DNA from: a virus
Length of the DNA stretch: 58,003 bases
Virus record (IMG/VR): IMGVR_UViG_3300005293_000003
Coordinates: 1-58,003 of that record
Direction: 5' to 3' (one strand)
Shown in pieces: positions 6,371 to 13,800 of this stretch; the first letter of the stretch is position 1; each line of letters begins with the position of its first letter. Both the position numbers and the translations under genes were made by a program. Below the pieces are notes generated by a model that saw nothing but the letters and a program-made list of their open reading frames with translations, was not told the origin of the DNA and ran no database searches.

Positions 6371-6627
6371 GCGAACTGGAAGGACTTGATTTATGCGGAC
6401 TGCACAAGCGCACTCCATACGGCATGACCAATATAAGCCAAACGCAATTCTCAATAGCCCGCCATTATGGAGGATTGAAGTTTCAGGGTGATTCTTACAC
6501 CTATCTGCCACAAACGGATGAGCTGATAAGGGATGATGTATGGAGATGGAAACGACGACAAGCGAGAAAGGCTAAGGCTCAAGCGCCACCGGATACAACG
6601 CCTTGTTCAGATCAATCCGAAAAGTAA
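6367..6627 (+). CDS. hypothetical protein, 86 aa
   Basis: ATG overlaps the preceding stop by four bases. The product has an aromatic middle section (YGGLKFQGDSYTYLPQTDEL) and then a basic RWKRRQARKAKAQA stretch and a Pro/Thr-rich tail. No domain is recognised. Confidence 0.6.
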   Translation: MSELEGLDLCGLHKRTPYGMTNISQTQFSIARHYGGLKFQGDSYTYLPQTDELIRDDVWRWKRRQARKAKAQAPPDTTPCSDQSEK

Positions 6628-6628
6628 G

Positions 6629-6805
6629 ATGAAACCAGAAACCAACCATACAGTGTCACCCACAGATATTCTGGAAGCTCGACTAGCTATCGAATGCGGC
6701 ATCGAATATCTCCAAATGTGCCGCCTGGATCATGAGCAAAAATTGGGTAGGACAACGCTGGCCGGGTCAATTCCCCAAGTCGGTTTGAATACTTCGATAA
6801 GATAG
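6629..6805 (+). CDS. hypothetical protein, 58 aa
   Basis: ATG at 6629, one base after the preceding stop. The first 35 residues (SPTDILEARLAIECGIEYLQ) look like genuine protein. The last 20 residues read less well, and the region from 6751 reads better in another frame (the remnant at 6751-6912). A frameshift or decay after about 6740 is therefore possible. No function is known. Confidence 0.5.
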   Translation: MKPETNHTVSPTDILEARLAIECGIEYLQMCRLDHEQKLGRTTLAGSIPQVGLNTSIR

Positions 6806-6912
6806 GGGCAGATTCGATTGATGGAACCGGGCTGTCTCGATACACGCACATGCGAGAGGCTGTGGCAATAGATCGGCACATACCAAACCTAAATCTATTC
6901 AACGGGGAGTAG
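6751..6912 (+). pseudogene. C-terminal remnant resembling phage TGT/queuine-transferase-like proteins
   Basis: This open stretch of 53 codons, bounded by TAG at 6748-6750 and TAG at 6910-6912, encodes GRVNSPSRFEYFDKIGADSI followed by DGTGLSRYTHM. That pattern resembles the C-terminal end of a family of phage and actinobacterial proteins related to tRNA-guanine transglycosylases, as I recall it. There is no start codon before an internal Met, and no upstream domain of the expected ~200 aa. I read it as a remnant or the displaced end of a frameshifted gene. The last 14 bp overlap the convergent gene at 6899. Confidence 0.35.
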
Positions 6913-7357
6913 GATTTAGGGATTTATTCAACCCCACCCAAAACGCATTAGCCACGTCATACACCACCTCGTCACTGATGGATCTGCCATTAACAAGGAT
7001 GTCTTTCTCGCTCAATTTGATCAATCCGCCATCAGGAGCTATGAAGTCGCGCACCCCCATCAATAGAAGCGCCTGGCATAGGTTCTTGCGCGAAATAGGG
7101 TCATCCAGCATCACGTCCAGGATATCCAGGCAGTTCTGGAAATCTTCGCGCTGGATTGGGCGTCGGCTGGCCTCGGCAAAGACCGCGTGCTCGCAGAGAA
7201 GGAGCAGGGTTTCGGTCTGGAGTTCGTTGGATGGGGCCGAGATTGGAGTAGTCTGACAACCGGCTACGATCAAGCTTATGAGGAAAATCAAACCGAGATG
7301 GTGGGCAATGCGATTCAAATTCGAGAACTGTTGGACTGGATTTTGCCGACACTGCAA
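6899..7357 (-). CDS. putative lipoprotein, up to 152 aa
   Basis: A hydrophobic segment (GLIFLISLIVAGC) ends in a lipobox-like AGC, predicting an exported lipoprotein cleaved before the Cys. The open frame begins at TTG 7355-7357. A better-fitting start is the in-frame TTG at 7316-7318, which places NRIAHH directly before the hydrophobic stretch. The mature part is helical and acidic (CEHAVFAEASRRPIQREDF). It is the last gene of the leftward late series, beyond the holin-like genes. A spanin-like or surface role is possible. Confidence 0.6.
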   Translation of the reverse strand: MQCRQNPVQQFSNLNRIAHHLGLIFLISLIVAGCQTTPISAPSNELQTETLLLLCEHAVFAEASRRPIQREDFQNCLDILDVMLDDPISRKNLCQALLLMGVRDFIAPDGGLIKLSEKDILVNGRSISDEVVYDVANAFWVGLNKSLNPTPR

Positions 7358-7403
7358 CTGGAAGAATCCTCCACGGTCAATTTATAGAGCCATCAAATGA
7401 TTT

Positions 7404-7525
7404 GCCACTGTTGAGCACGCGGGAAGCTCTGTAGGCCATGTTCCGAAGGGGTGTTACCGGGTTAAACCGGGGTGGAGGCATGGCTCCATTAGACCCCATG
7501 CAGGGTTCGAATCCCTGCCAGTGGC
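7404..7525 (+). ncRNA. oversized tRNA-like element
   Basis: GCCACTG (7404-7410) pairs perfectly with CAGTGGC (7519-7525). GAGC (7413-7416) and GCTC (7426-7429) form a D-arm with a 9-nt loop containing GGG, preceded by two T. GCAGGG (7500-7505), TTCGAAT and CCCTGC (7513-7518) form a T-arm with the invariant TTCGA loop. Between D- and T-arms there are 70 nt (7430-7499) in place of the usual 23-45, with a GGCCATG/CATGGCT stem (7434-7440/7479-7485) and an inner CCGG hairpin. No convincing anticodon loop or encoded CCA is seen. It may be a tRNA with an insertion, a tRNA mimic or a decayed tRNA. Confidence 0.55.
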
Positions 7526-7756
7526 TCACTTACCCACCGTCACGGTTCCATCCGGCCCCACCGTGTGAGCCAAGCTATTGGTGGTTGGGGCTGTTCGCGT
7601 GAAGTAGACAGACCCGTAAACACTGGTGACGCGCAGGTTGACCGTGGCTGGATCGGCGGCCAGTTGCTTAATAACAGCCGCGAGGTCCTTGTTCGGGGAG
7701 ATACACCCGGTTACACAAACAAGGACCAGCGCGGCCAAACAGCCAAAGGTTTTCAA
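7526..7756 (-). CDS. putative small lipoprotein, 76 aa
   Basis: Starts at TTG 7754-7756, overlapping the upstream stop as TTGA, which supports this start. The N-terminus MKTFGCLAALVLVCVTGC is a lipoprotein signal with a VTGC lipobox. The mature chain is about 58 aa and rich in Thr and Val. Its length and place after membrane and proline-rich genes resemble an outer-membrane Rz1-type spanin, but Pro content in the mature part is low, so that is uncertain. Confidence 0.6.
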   Translation of the reverse strand: MKTFGCLAALVLVCVTGCISPNKDLAAVIKQLAADPATVNLRVTSVYGSVYFTRTAPTTNSLAHTVGPDGTVTVGK

Positions 7757-8121
7757 CTTGGAGTAGTGGGGTTAGTGGGCGGACTGCCGGGCTCTGGGGC
7801 TGCATACCAGAATGGCGAGAGCACATCAGCCCATAGATCAACCTGCTCGCCCTCTCCCAGATCCTCCGTGATCTCCCACCTTTTTACGAATGGATAGTAA
7901 ACAGAGGTGGCTATAATACCCGCCAGAACTGAGCCACCCTGGCGCACCCATATCAAGTAAGTCTTCTCAACCTTTGGCGGGATAGCTACCGGAATCCAGT
8001 TGGCTACTGTCTTGGGCGTGTCCTGGATTGGAGGAGCTGGCGGCATCGGCTGTGCCGGGCCAGGATTCGGAGCTGGTGACGGCGATGGCGATGGCGATGG
8101 CGAAAATCCGCGCTTGATCAT
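7753..8121 (-). CDS. proline-rich membrane-associated protein, 122 aa
   Basis: ATG at 8119-8121. Residues about 7-36 form a Ser/Pro then Pro/Ala-rich tract (SPSPSPSPSPAPNPGPAQP), followed by GGSVLAGIIATSVYYPFVKRW, which could be a weak membrane span, and another Pro/Thr-rich end. The Ser-Pro repeat is coded by a hexanucleotide repeat (8081-8103). No family is recognised. It lies between the lipoprotein and the Ig-fold-like gene in the leftward late series. Confidence 0.55.
   Translation of the reverse strand: MIKRGFSPSPSPSPSPAPNPGPAQPMPPAPPIQDTPKTVANWIPVAIPPKVEKTYLIWVRQGGSVLAGIIATSVYYPFVKRWEITEDLGEGEQVDLWADVLSPFWYAAPEPGSPPTNPTTPS
8081..8103. repeat. hexanucleotide repeat GGCGAT, nearly four units
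   Basis: Three and five-sixths perfect units of GGCGAT, preceded by one imperfect GACGGC unit. On the minus strand it encodes the Ser-Pro repeat near the N-terminus of the 7753-8121 protein. The repeat is in-frame (6 nt), so slippage would change repeat number without breaking the gene. Confidence 0.85.
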
Positions 8122-8456
8122 GTTGGAATTGGCTCGTCAGTTCCTTCAGCGAATCCCAGCGTAGTTGCATCAGGATTGGCCACGGTGAATTCCACATCGA
8201 GCGAGACCGGCTGGTCCCCATCCCCAACATGACCATCAGCCACGAACTGAACCGCCTTGTCTCCGGTGGCGCCATCACCATTCAACCAGCCCTTAATGGA
8301 GGTTGCTGTTGAGGCGGGATCAATGGTCACAGTCGAATCACCAGCGGTGACGTTGACCTTGACGAACGTGCCCGTATCATTCACATCCACAGCTTCGTCT
8401 GGCGTGATCGTGAACGGGCGCCGGAATCCCGGCTTGAGAGGTTTTGCTAGTTTCAT
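8118..8456 (-). CDS. beta-rich hypothetical protein, 112 aa, possible Ig-like fold
   Basis: ATG 8454-8456; the stop overlaps the next start by four bases. The sequence is beta-type throughout, with Thr/Val/Asp alternation (KVNVTAGDSTVTIDPAST, VSLDVEFTVANPDATTLGF), consistent with an immunoglobulin-like domain. It could be a capsid decoration or a secreted protein, although no signal peptide is present. No direct match is recognised. Confidence 0.6.
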   Translation of the reverse strand: MKLAKPLKPGFRRPFTITPDEAVDVNDTGTFVKVNVTAGDSTVTIDPASTATSIKGWLNGDGATGDKAVQFVADGHVGDGDQPVSLDVEFTVANPDATTLGFAEGTDEPIPT

Positions 8457-8459
8457 TGT

Positions 8460-8753
8460 TTATCCTTTGGGAATCGGTTCATCTGGATCAATAGTGATCA
8501 TCCAGAAACGAACCTTTGGTTTGACCTGGGCCAGGATCTCTTCCTTAGCCATCTTGATTGCACTTTTAACCGAGCCATCCAGCTCGGAAAATCTCTTTAA
8601 CTGCTTCTCGTTGAAATCTTCGTTGCCGGAATGAGCCTTGAACCATTCCAACTGGGCTGCCGAAACCTTGCGGGCCTCTCTGATCTCATGCGCCAGCCGG
8701 TCCAGCACCTCACAGAAAATCGGGACATGGAAGGTAGCTTCGGGCTCGCTCAT
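8460..8753 (-). CDS. hypothetical protein, 97 aa
   Basis: ATG 8751-8753. A helical charged protein (LDRLAHEIREARKVSAAQLE, then QLKRFSELDGSVKSAIKMAK) ending in a short beta/Pro segment (WMITIDPDEPIPKG). It lies three bases upstream of the 8118-8456 gene. No function is recognised. Confidence 0.6.
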   Translation of the reverse strand: MSEPEATFHVPIFCEVLDRLAHEIREARKVSAAQLEWFKAHSGNEDFNEKQLKRFSELDGSVKSAIKMAKEEILAQVKPKVRFWMITIDPDEPIPKG

Positions 8754-8762
8754 GCCAGCACC

Positions 8763-8894
8763 CTAGCAGGTTTTGCGCGGGATAGCTATTAAAGGTTTGG
8801 TTACGTTCTCGCGCTTGCAGGCACAGATCTTGAACCCGATGGTCAAGCCCACCAAATACAAGATCAAGCAGGTTAAGGCGCGGGAGTTGGTCAC
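8763..8894 (-). CDS. small single-span membrane protein, 43 aa
   Basis: GTG start at 8892-8894, one base after the stop of the holin-like gene (8896-8898), and TAG at 8763-8765. Residues about 6-25 (ALTCLILYLVGLTIGFKICA) form a hydrophobic helix followed by a basic tail. The tight spacing and coherent membrane profile support a gene. It may be a small lysis accessory protein. Confidence 0.5.
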   Translation of the reverse strand: MTNSRALTCLILYLVGLTIGFKICACKRENVTKPLIAIPRKTC

Positions 8895-8895
8895 A

Positions 8896-9099
8896 TTATT
8901 TTGTAATAGATAAGATCAGTCGTATTAAGTATACGACTGCTGCCAGCGCTAGTAACACACGAAGCACCTTGTTAAACGGATCAGGGAGTTTGAGATAATC
9001 AAGCAACCACCATAAGAGCCAGAAGCACAAGGCAACACCGATAACTTGAACCAGTGCATTGACCCAAGGATCACTACTAACAGCAGCCATGAGGTTCAT
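8896..9099 (-). CDS. small two-span membrane protein, holin-like, 67 aa
   Basis: Two hydrophobic helices are visible: VIGVALCFWLLWWLLDYL (residues about 19-36) and VLRVLLALAAVVYLIRLILS (about 45-64), joined by a short KLPDPFN loop. Size and topology fit small phage holins, and similar PF-K-R-VL-type proteins are common in tailed phages. Neighbouring genes also code for membrane proteins, so this is a plausible lysis cluster, although no endolysin was recognised. Confidence 0.6.
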   Translation of the reverse strand: MNLMAAVSSDPWVNALVQVIGVALCFWLLWWLLDYLKLPDPFNKVLRVLLALAAVVYLIRLILSITK

Positions 9100-9109
9100 A
9101 TAGTTCCTT

Positions 9110-9409
9110 TCATGCTTTTGGTTTGATCTCTACGTTCGGAGGCGGGGGGATCTTGCCCTCCGACATCAGTTTTTGTTCGTTGTTTTTGATGATCTGGTCC
9201 AAAAATGCCATGCCTGTATTGGTAGCCTGAACACCCACAAATGCAACGATAACCACCCAGTCAACCCACGTCATCATGCCAAGCCTGTCAGGCGTGAGGC
9301 CCTCAAGCTTGGAAAGCAAAGCGAGTAAGGCAGATGAGGCGATCCACATGATCCCCTTGGCAATGGCCGGGGACCAGTTGGCAATGCTGAGTTTCAACTT
9401 GGCGCTCAT
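9110..9409 (-). CDS. membrane protein, 99 aa, holin-like
   Basis: Hydrophobic stretches at GIMWIASSALLALLSKL (residues about 19-35) and VDWVVIVAFVGVQATNTGMA (about 49-68) suggest two membrane spans, followed by a polar, Lys/Pro-rich tail ending PPPPNVEIKPKA. The start overlaps the stop of 9406-9876. The topology fits a class II holin or antiholin, which is an inference. Confidence 0.6.
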   Translation of the reverse strand: MSAKLKLSIANWSPAIAKGIMWIASSALLALLSKLEGLTPDRLGMMTWVDWVVIVAFVGVQATNTGMAFLDQIIKNNEQKLMSEGKIPPPPNVEIKPKA

Positions 9410-9876
9410 GCCTTTGGTTTGGCTTCCAGTTTGCGAAATTCCTCAACAGCTTGTGCGACCTGTTCCTTGTTATGCACAATCGCGGCAGCGGCAGCGGCTA
9501 TGGCAACCTTGGCCCGCTCATCCACGTCGCGTCTTTCCTCCAGCACAGCCAGTTTGTTGCTCACTTCGGTAAAGGCCCTGGTAATCGCTTTGACCTCTTC
9601 GATCATTTTGGATCGCTCTGAGTTCACGCTTTTCTCGATCTCAAGTATTGTTCCAGCAGTCTTTTCAGAGACAACCGTGTTACTTATGGTAGCAGAAGTG
9701 ACTGCTGCGAGTTTGGCATCCTGCCTCTTCTGATACCAGACCACCAGCCCAACAAGGCACGGGGTTATTATCGTGATCACATCCTTGACGGCAGTTGGCC
9801 ATATTGATGGAACAGATTTTTGGCTCTCGGCGATGACTTGTCTAACCATCTCGGCTACCAGGTTGGTGTCTACCAT
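9406..9876 (-). CDS. single-span membrane protein with coiled coil, 156 aa
   Basis: ATG at 9874-9876 (MVDTNLVAEMV) is preferred to a GTG seven codons upstream. A hydrophobic segment (VITIITPCLVGLVVWYQKR, residues about 33-51) is followed by a long helical region with heptad-like spacing (ILEIEKSVNSERSKMIEEVK, then KLAVLEERRDVDERAK) and an Ala tract. One membrane span plus coiled coil is the design of inner-membrane Rz-type spanins, but also of other lysis accessory proteins. Confidence 0.6.
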   Translation of the reverse strand: MVDTNLVAEMVRQVIAESQKSVPSIWPTAVKDVITIITPCLVGLVVWYQKRQDAKLAAVTSATISNTVVSEKTAGTILEIEKSVNSERSKMIEEVKAITRAFTEVSNKLAVLEERRDVDERAKVAIAAAAAAIVHNKEQVAQAVEEFRKLEAKPKA

Positions 9877-10011
9877 ATTGCATAACAAACCACGCACTAA
9901 CCGATCTGTATACGCGGCAGGATTTGCCTATTAGATTGACTTCTGACCGTCCATCATGATAGCTTCTAGTCCAGGGTTGATTCGCTCAACCATTCCATAA
10001 TAGGTCAGTGC

Positions 10012-10051
10012 AGACCGGCTGTTTCTGGGTGTTACAGCCGGTCTTTTGTTT
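10012..10051 (+). terminator. rho-independent terminator pointing rightward
   Basis: AGACCGGCTG (10012-10021) and CAGCCGGTCT (10035-10044) form a perfect 10-bp stem with a 13-nt loop, followed by TTTTGTTTT on the plus strand. All flanking genes are leftward, and the U-tract is on the wrong side to serve them. A short rightward transcript, perhaps a small RNA beginning in 9900-10000, would explain it. The upstream hairpin GGTTGA-TTCGC-TCAACC (9975-9991) would lie in such an RNA. Confidence 0.7.
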
Positions 10052-10054
10052 TCT

Positions 10055-10180
10055 TCATGCGTCGTACTCACGAATAATGACTTCCAGGATAGCCGACTTG
10101 CTGATTCCTCTTTTCTTGGCCAGCCTGTAAAGGATCTTGATTGCCTCGGGCGAAAGCGTTACAGAAGTTTTAAGTTTCAT
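10055..10180 (-). CDS. ribbon-helix-helix protein, 41 aa
   Basis: ATG 10178-10180 overlaps the stop of the HNH gene (ATGA). The product KLKTSVTLSPEAIKILYRLA followed by GISKSAILEVIIREY is a minimal strand-helix-helix DNA-binding domain of the CopG/Arc type. It lies directly beside the orphan terminator. It probably represses a nearby promoter; the target is unknown. Confidence 0.7.
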   Translation of the reverse strand: MKLKTSVTLSPEAIKILYRLAKKRGISKSAILEVIIREYDA

Positions 10181-10809
10181 GCCTTCTGGAGGGCGTAATG
10201 TTTGCGACGATAATCACCAAACCAAGCTGCGTGCTCTGGTTGATCTAACCAAAATGGACTTGGTTTCTTTTCTTTCCCATGAGCTTCTGAATATCTAGCT
10301 CCGTTCTTGTTCTGTTCCTCAATCATTCGCCGTCGCCACTCACGGGCTAGCCAGAAAGCCCACTGCTCGCCGTGGGTCCTGGTTGAGAAGAATCTTTGCC
10401 TCGATGCGCCACTTGGATATTCAGTCCAATGCGCCATCCAAAAGACATAAATGCGAATCACCCTTCTGCGCACACCTACAATGCCCGAGGTGTTGTCGCA
10501 TCTCATGGACGAATTGTGGCAGTTGTGAGCATGTGTTACGGCTCTGAAATTGACGATCTTGTTGTGTGTTCTGTCGCGGTCTTCATGATCAATTTCCATT
10601 CCTTTTGGGATTGGTCCGTTAAACATTTCCCAAATGATATGGTGGCAGTAATAATTGCTTCCACACACACGCACTTCCCAATATTTAGCCCCTTTCGTTC
10701 CGGCAACCTGTCCCCTTCGGGAATTATATGGCCGGTCCTGTTTCCATCGCAGCCCAGTGGGGCTCGTTTCGTCGTACTCGAAATGATCATTCCAGTTCGG
10801 TTTATTCAT
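10177..10809 (-). CDS. HNH homing endonuclease with AP2-like domain, 210 aa
   Basis: ATG at 10807-10809 (MNKPNWNDHF) is chosen. The frame extends to a TTG at 10860, but that part reads poorly. An N-terminal GLRWK motif and basic segment precede the HNH core (YCHHIIWEMFNGPIPKGMEI, then DHEDRD and the N-R-AT-HNCHN motif), followed by NTSGIVGVRRR, the start of an AP2/NUMOD-type DNA-binding unit. The combination is typical of phage free-standing homing nucleases. It is one of three HNH-type genes in this genome with related layouts (also 28939-29388 and 38779-39235). Confidence 0.85.
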   Translation of the reverse strand: MNKPNWNDHFEYDETSPTGLRWKQDRPYNSRRGQVAGTKGAKYWEVRVCGSNYYCHHIIWEMFNGPIPKGMEIDHEDRDRTHNKIVNFRAVTHAHNCHNSSMRCDNTSGIVGVRRRVIRIYVFWMAHWTEYPSGASRQRFFSTRTHGEQWAFWLAREWRRRMIEEQNKNGARYSEAHGKEKKPSPFWLDQPEHAAWFGDYRRKHYALQKA

Positions 10810-10856
10810 TAAACCGTTATACCGCCAAAACGGTATGGTGACAAGCAAAGAGTTGC

Positions 10857-13800
10857 TCAAAATGCGGGGCCGGTTAACCAGCGCGAAGGCGATTTCGATT
10901 TAATATAGTTAGCTGTGCTTTCCAGGTAAGTATAATTGCCAGGAAATCCGTCGCTCGCCGTGTTCCAGCTCGTGAATAAAATCCCAATCACAGCATTTCC
11001 TGGCAATCCCTGAGCTTCAGCCTGTGCCAACACGCTTTCCCAACCATCATAATTTTTTGAATAATCGGTGAGTGAGTCATAGTAAATCGCTAACACCTGG
11101 CGACCGAAGGGCTTCGGAAAGCTCGGGTCCATACCAGCCCAGAATTTAATTGGTGGCGTCGTCTTGCTTTCATTGTTCCAGTTGACGGCGATAGCTCCAT
11201 TTGCCCCACTGGAAAAGCCCAACCAGTCACCATGCAAATCTCCTTTGGTGCATTCATACTGTACTTTTGAGTTATGCCAAGGACTCCACATGTCTGACCA
11301 GAAATAGCGCTCGATGTTTGGGTTGATCGCGTTGATGACCCCCTCGGTTCTCACCACGAAATTGGAGAGATACTGCCCCATCGTAATGCTGCCACAAGCT
11401 GGGTCCCAATTCCCAACGCGCCATTCATTGGCCCGGACCATCCAGGCGGTCGGAGAGGTCCGCGCATTAACCCGGCTGGCATTTGTCGTGTAGACATTGA
11501 AGAAATCCGCGTTACAAATGCTGCCCGGAACAGGTCGCTGGGATGGATTTTCCGGCTCTGCCAATTCAAACCAACTAACCTTTAGGCTAGCCCCAACCGG
11601 AATGGTTGAACCCCCGGGGATGGTCAGTAATTGATTCCCAACCACATAATCTGAGCCCTCTGTATAAGTTGGAGATCCGGCATAGAGCTTAACAGTTACA
11701 GGCAGGCTGGCTCGTCTGACGGTACTGAATAGGCCAGCCTCAGTGACGGCCACATCATCAACCCAGAATGTTCCAGTAGCACTTGATCCAGACATGATCC
11801 AGATCGTGACCGAGGTGTTTTCCAAGCTGTTGAAATCGTTTACGTACTCAAGCCAGTCTTGTGTAGCTGGAGGCGAGGAAGCTCCAAGCCAGCTACTAAG
11901 CACGCGGGCATTGGAATTTCCCTGAACATAGAACCTTAGATTGGAGGGCGACAACGATTGGGTCTTGATCCATGCCGACACTTTGTAAGATCGGAAAGGC
12001 ACAACAGCAATACTCTGAGAGAGGCGGCCCTTATTGGGGGAAACGGTTGGATTAACAATCTTCATTGAAACCAATCCGCCATGTTTGATGGTTGAATCCA
12101 CGAAGGTCTTGATTCCCGGATCATCAACGCCCCAGTTGCTGGGACTGTTGCCGGTGAAGGTCTCAAATCCAGGATTAACCAGCACTGGCGATGGATCTCC
12201 TACGGGCAAGGCTGTTGAACCTGAGCGAATGAATTTGGTATCAACCACCGGAAAAGCTTCTCTCAAATCAATAAGCGAGGACGAAACCGGCTCGCTCTGG
12301 CTAAAACTGTAAGGGATGAATTTGACGCCCAGCGAATTGGCATAGCTTACGGCTGAGGACAGATTGGCAAGAGCCGTTGCACCTGGAGCCGCGCCGAACA
12401 TGGTGCTGCCATCTTGAACCACTATCCCGTTGTAACCCACACTGGCGCCCCTCTGGATGATGTTGGTGATCCTGGTGTACTGTGCGGCACTTCCAAATCC
12501 ACCACTCGGCGCTGAACCAGACATTCGGTAGAAAATATACCGTCGGCTGAATTGGTTGATGGAGTTGGTGACAGGTGGAGTTCCTGGCCCGATCGTACCA
12601 AACGGAGGCTCAGCCTGGACTGTCACCACCACATCATCGCTGACCGTGGGAGTCGCTGAGGTGACCGTTAGACGGAAAGTATGAGAGCCTACCGCTGCTG
12701 GATTGTTGAACAGAACCACGGTGTTGGGCCTGCCCGGAGTGAGGATTGTGTATCCACCAGGACCGGCTACATGGGTCCAATTAGTCCCAGTTGTGCCGGA
12801 ACCGCTCACGGTTCCTTTTAGGATCGCAAATGGGGGATACTCAAGAAGCGCCACGTCGCGGGCAATGTGCCCGCTCATCGCGGTTCGACCATAGGAGGTT
12901 CCTTGATAGGTAAGGGTGGGATTTACTACGCCGTTCTTTACGGCTAGGGCTGTGTACTTCGAGAAGTTAAGAACATTGGTATTGTACCCACCCAAGAGAT
13001 AGAAGCCATCGTAGGTCTTGCCGTTTCCGAAAGCTGGAGTTGTTCCGAACGCTCCATTACTGCCATCCATGAAGTTCCTAACCTGTGGGTTTCCAGTTGA
13101 TCCATCCCACAAGACTTTGGTCAGAAGCTCGGAGAGCCCAGTGACGTGAGCCGAGGTAAAGGTTTGGCCTTGCTCGAATCCCTGCACAACGGCAAAGGCC
13201 AGCCGATTGCCGTGATCTGTGTCAAAATCGTTGTAGGTCTGCCAGGTCTTGCCGTGACCCCAGATCAAAGCATTGGGGAATTGCCAGGGCAGAAACCTAG
13301 CCTCCTTGCCATTGTAGTCCTTCACGCCTTCGGCCAGTTCGGTCGCCTTGGTTGCCCAGCCATAGGTGGCGGTATCGGAATTGGCCAAAAGAGCGGACAT
13401 GGATTTCAGATCCAGGATCAGGCGCAAGGCAAGCAACGGTTTGTCCGAGGTCGGAGAAGCCGTGTTCTGGCTCCAATCCGCATAGGCTGGATAACTAGGC
13501 CGGGTGACGAAGTTCTTATTGACGATATGATCCCGAACGAAATTGTAGATTGCCGTGGCCCGCGCCCCGAAGACCGCGCGTAGATCAGGGTCAGCCAAGA
13601 CAAGTCGCGCTGCCCGGCTCATACTCATACCCGCTGTGAATTCCTCGATCTGGAAGGCGATGTTGGTACTAGAGTAAGGCGAGGCCCATGTTCCAGCCCA
13701 GTTCCTCAGCCCCGACGTATCAAAGACCGTTGCCCGGCTGATCATTGTCTCACACCAGATCAAGGCCCGGTTGAGGTAATTGGTTTCCCGCGTGCCCTCG

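Noticed and set aside
7404-7525. Reading the tRNA-like element as an attB/attP core for integration
   Set aside because: No integrase or recombinase of the tyrosine or serine type was found in the genome, and the 5' half of the tRNA is also present.
8081-8103. Possible CRISPR or iteron from the GGCGAT repeat
   Set aside because: It is a simple in-frame coding microsatellite (Ser-Pro).
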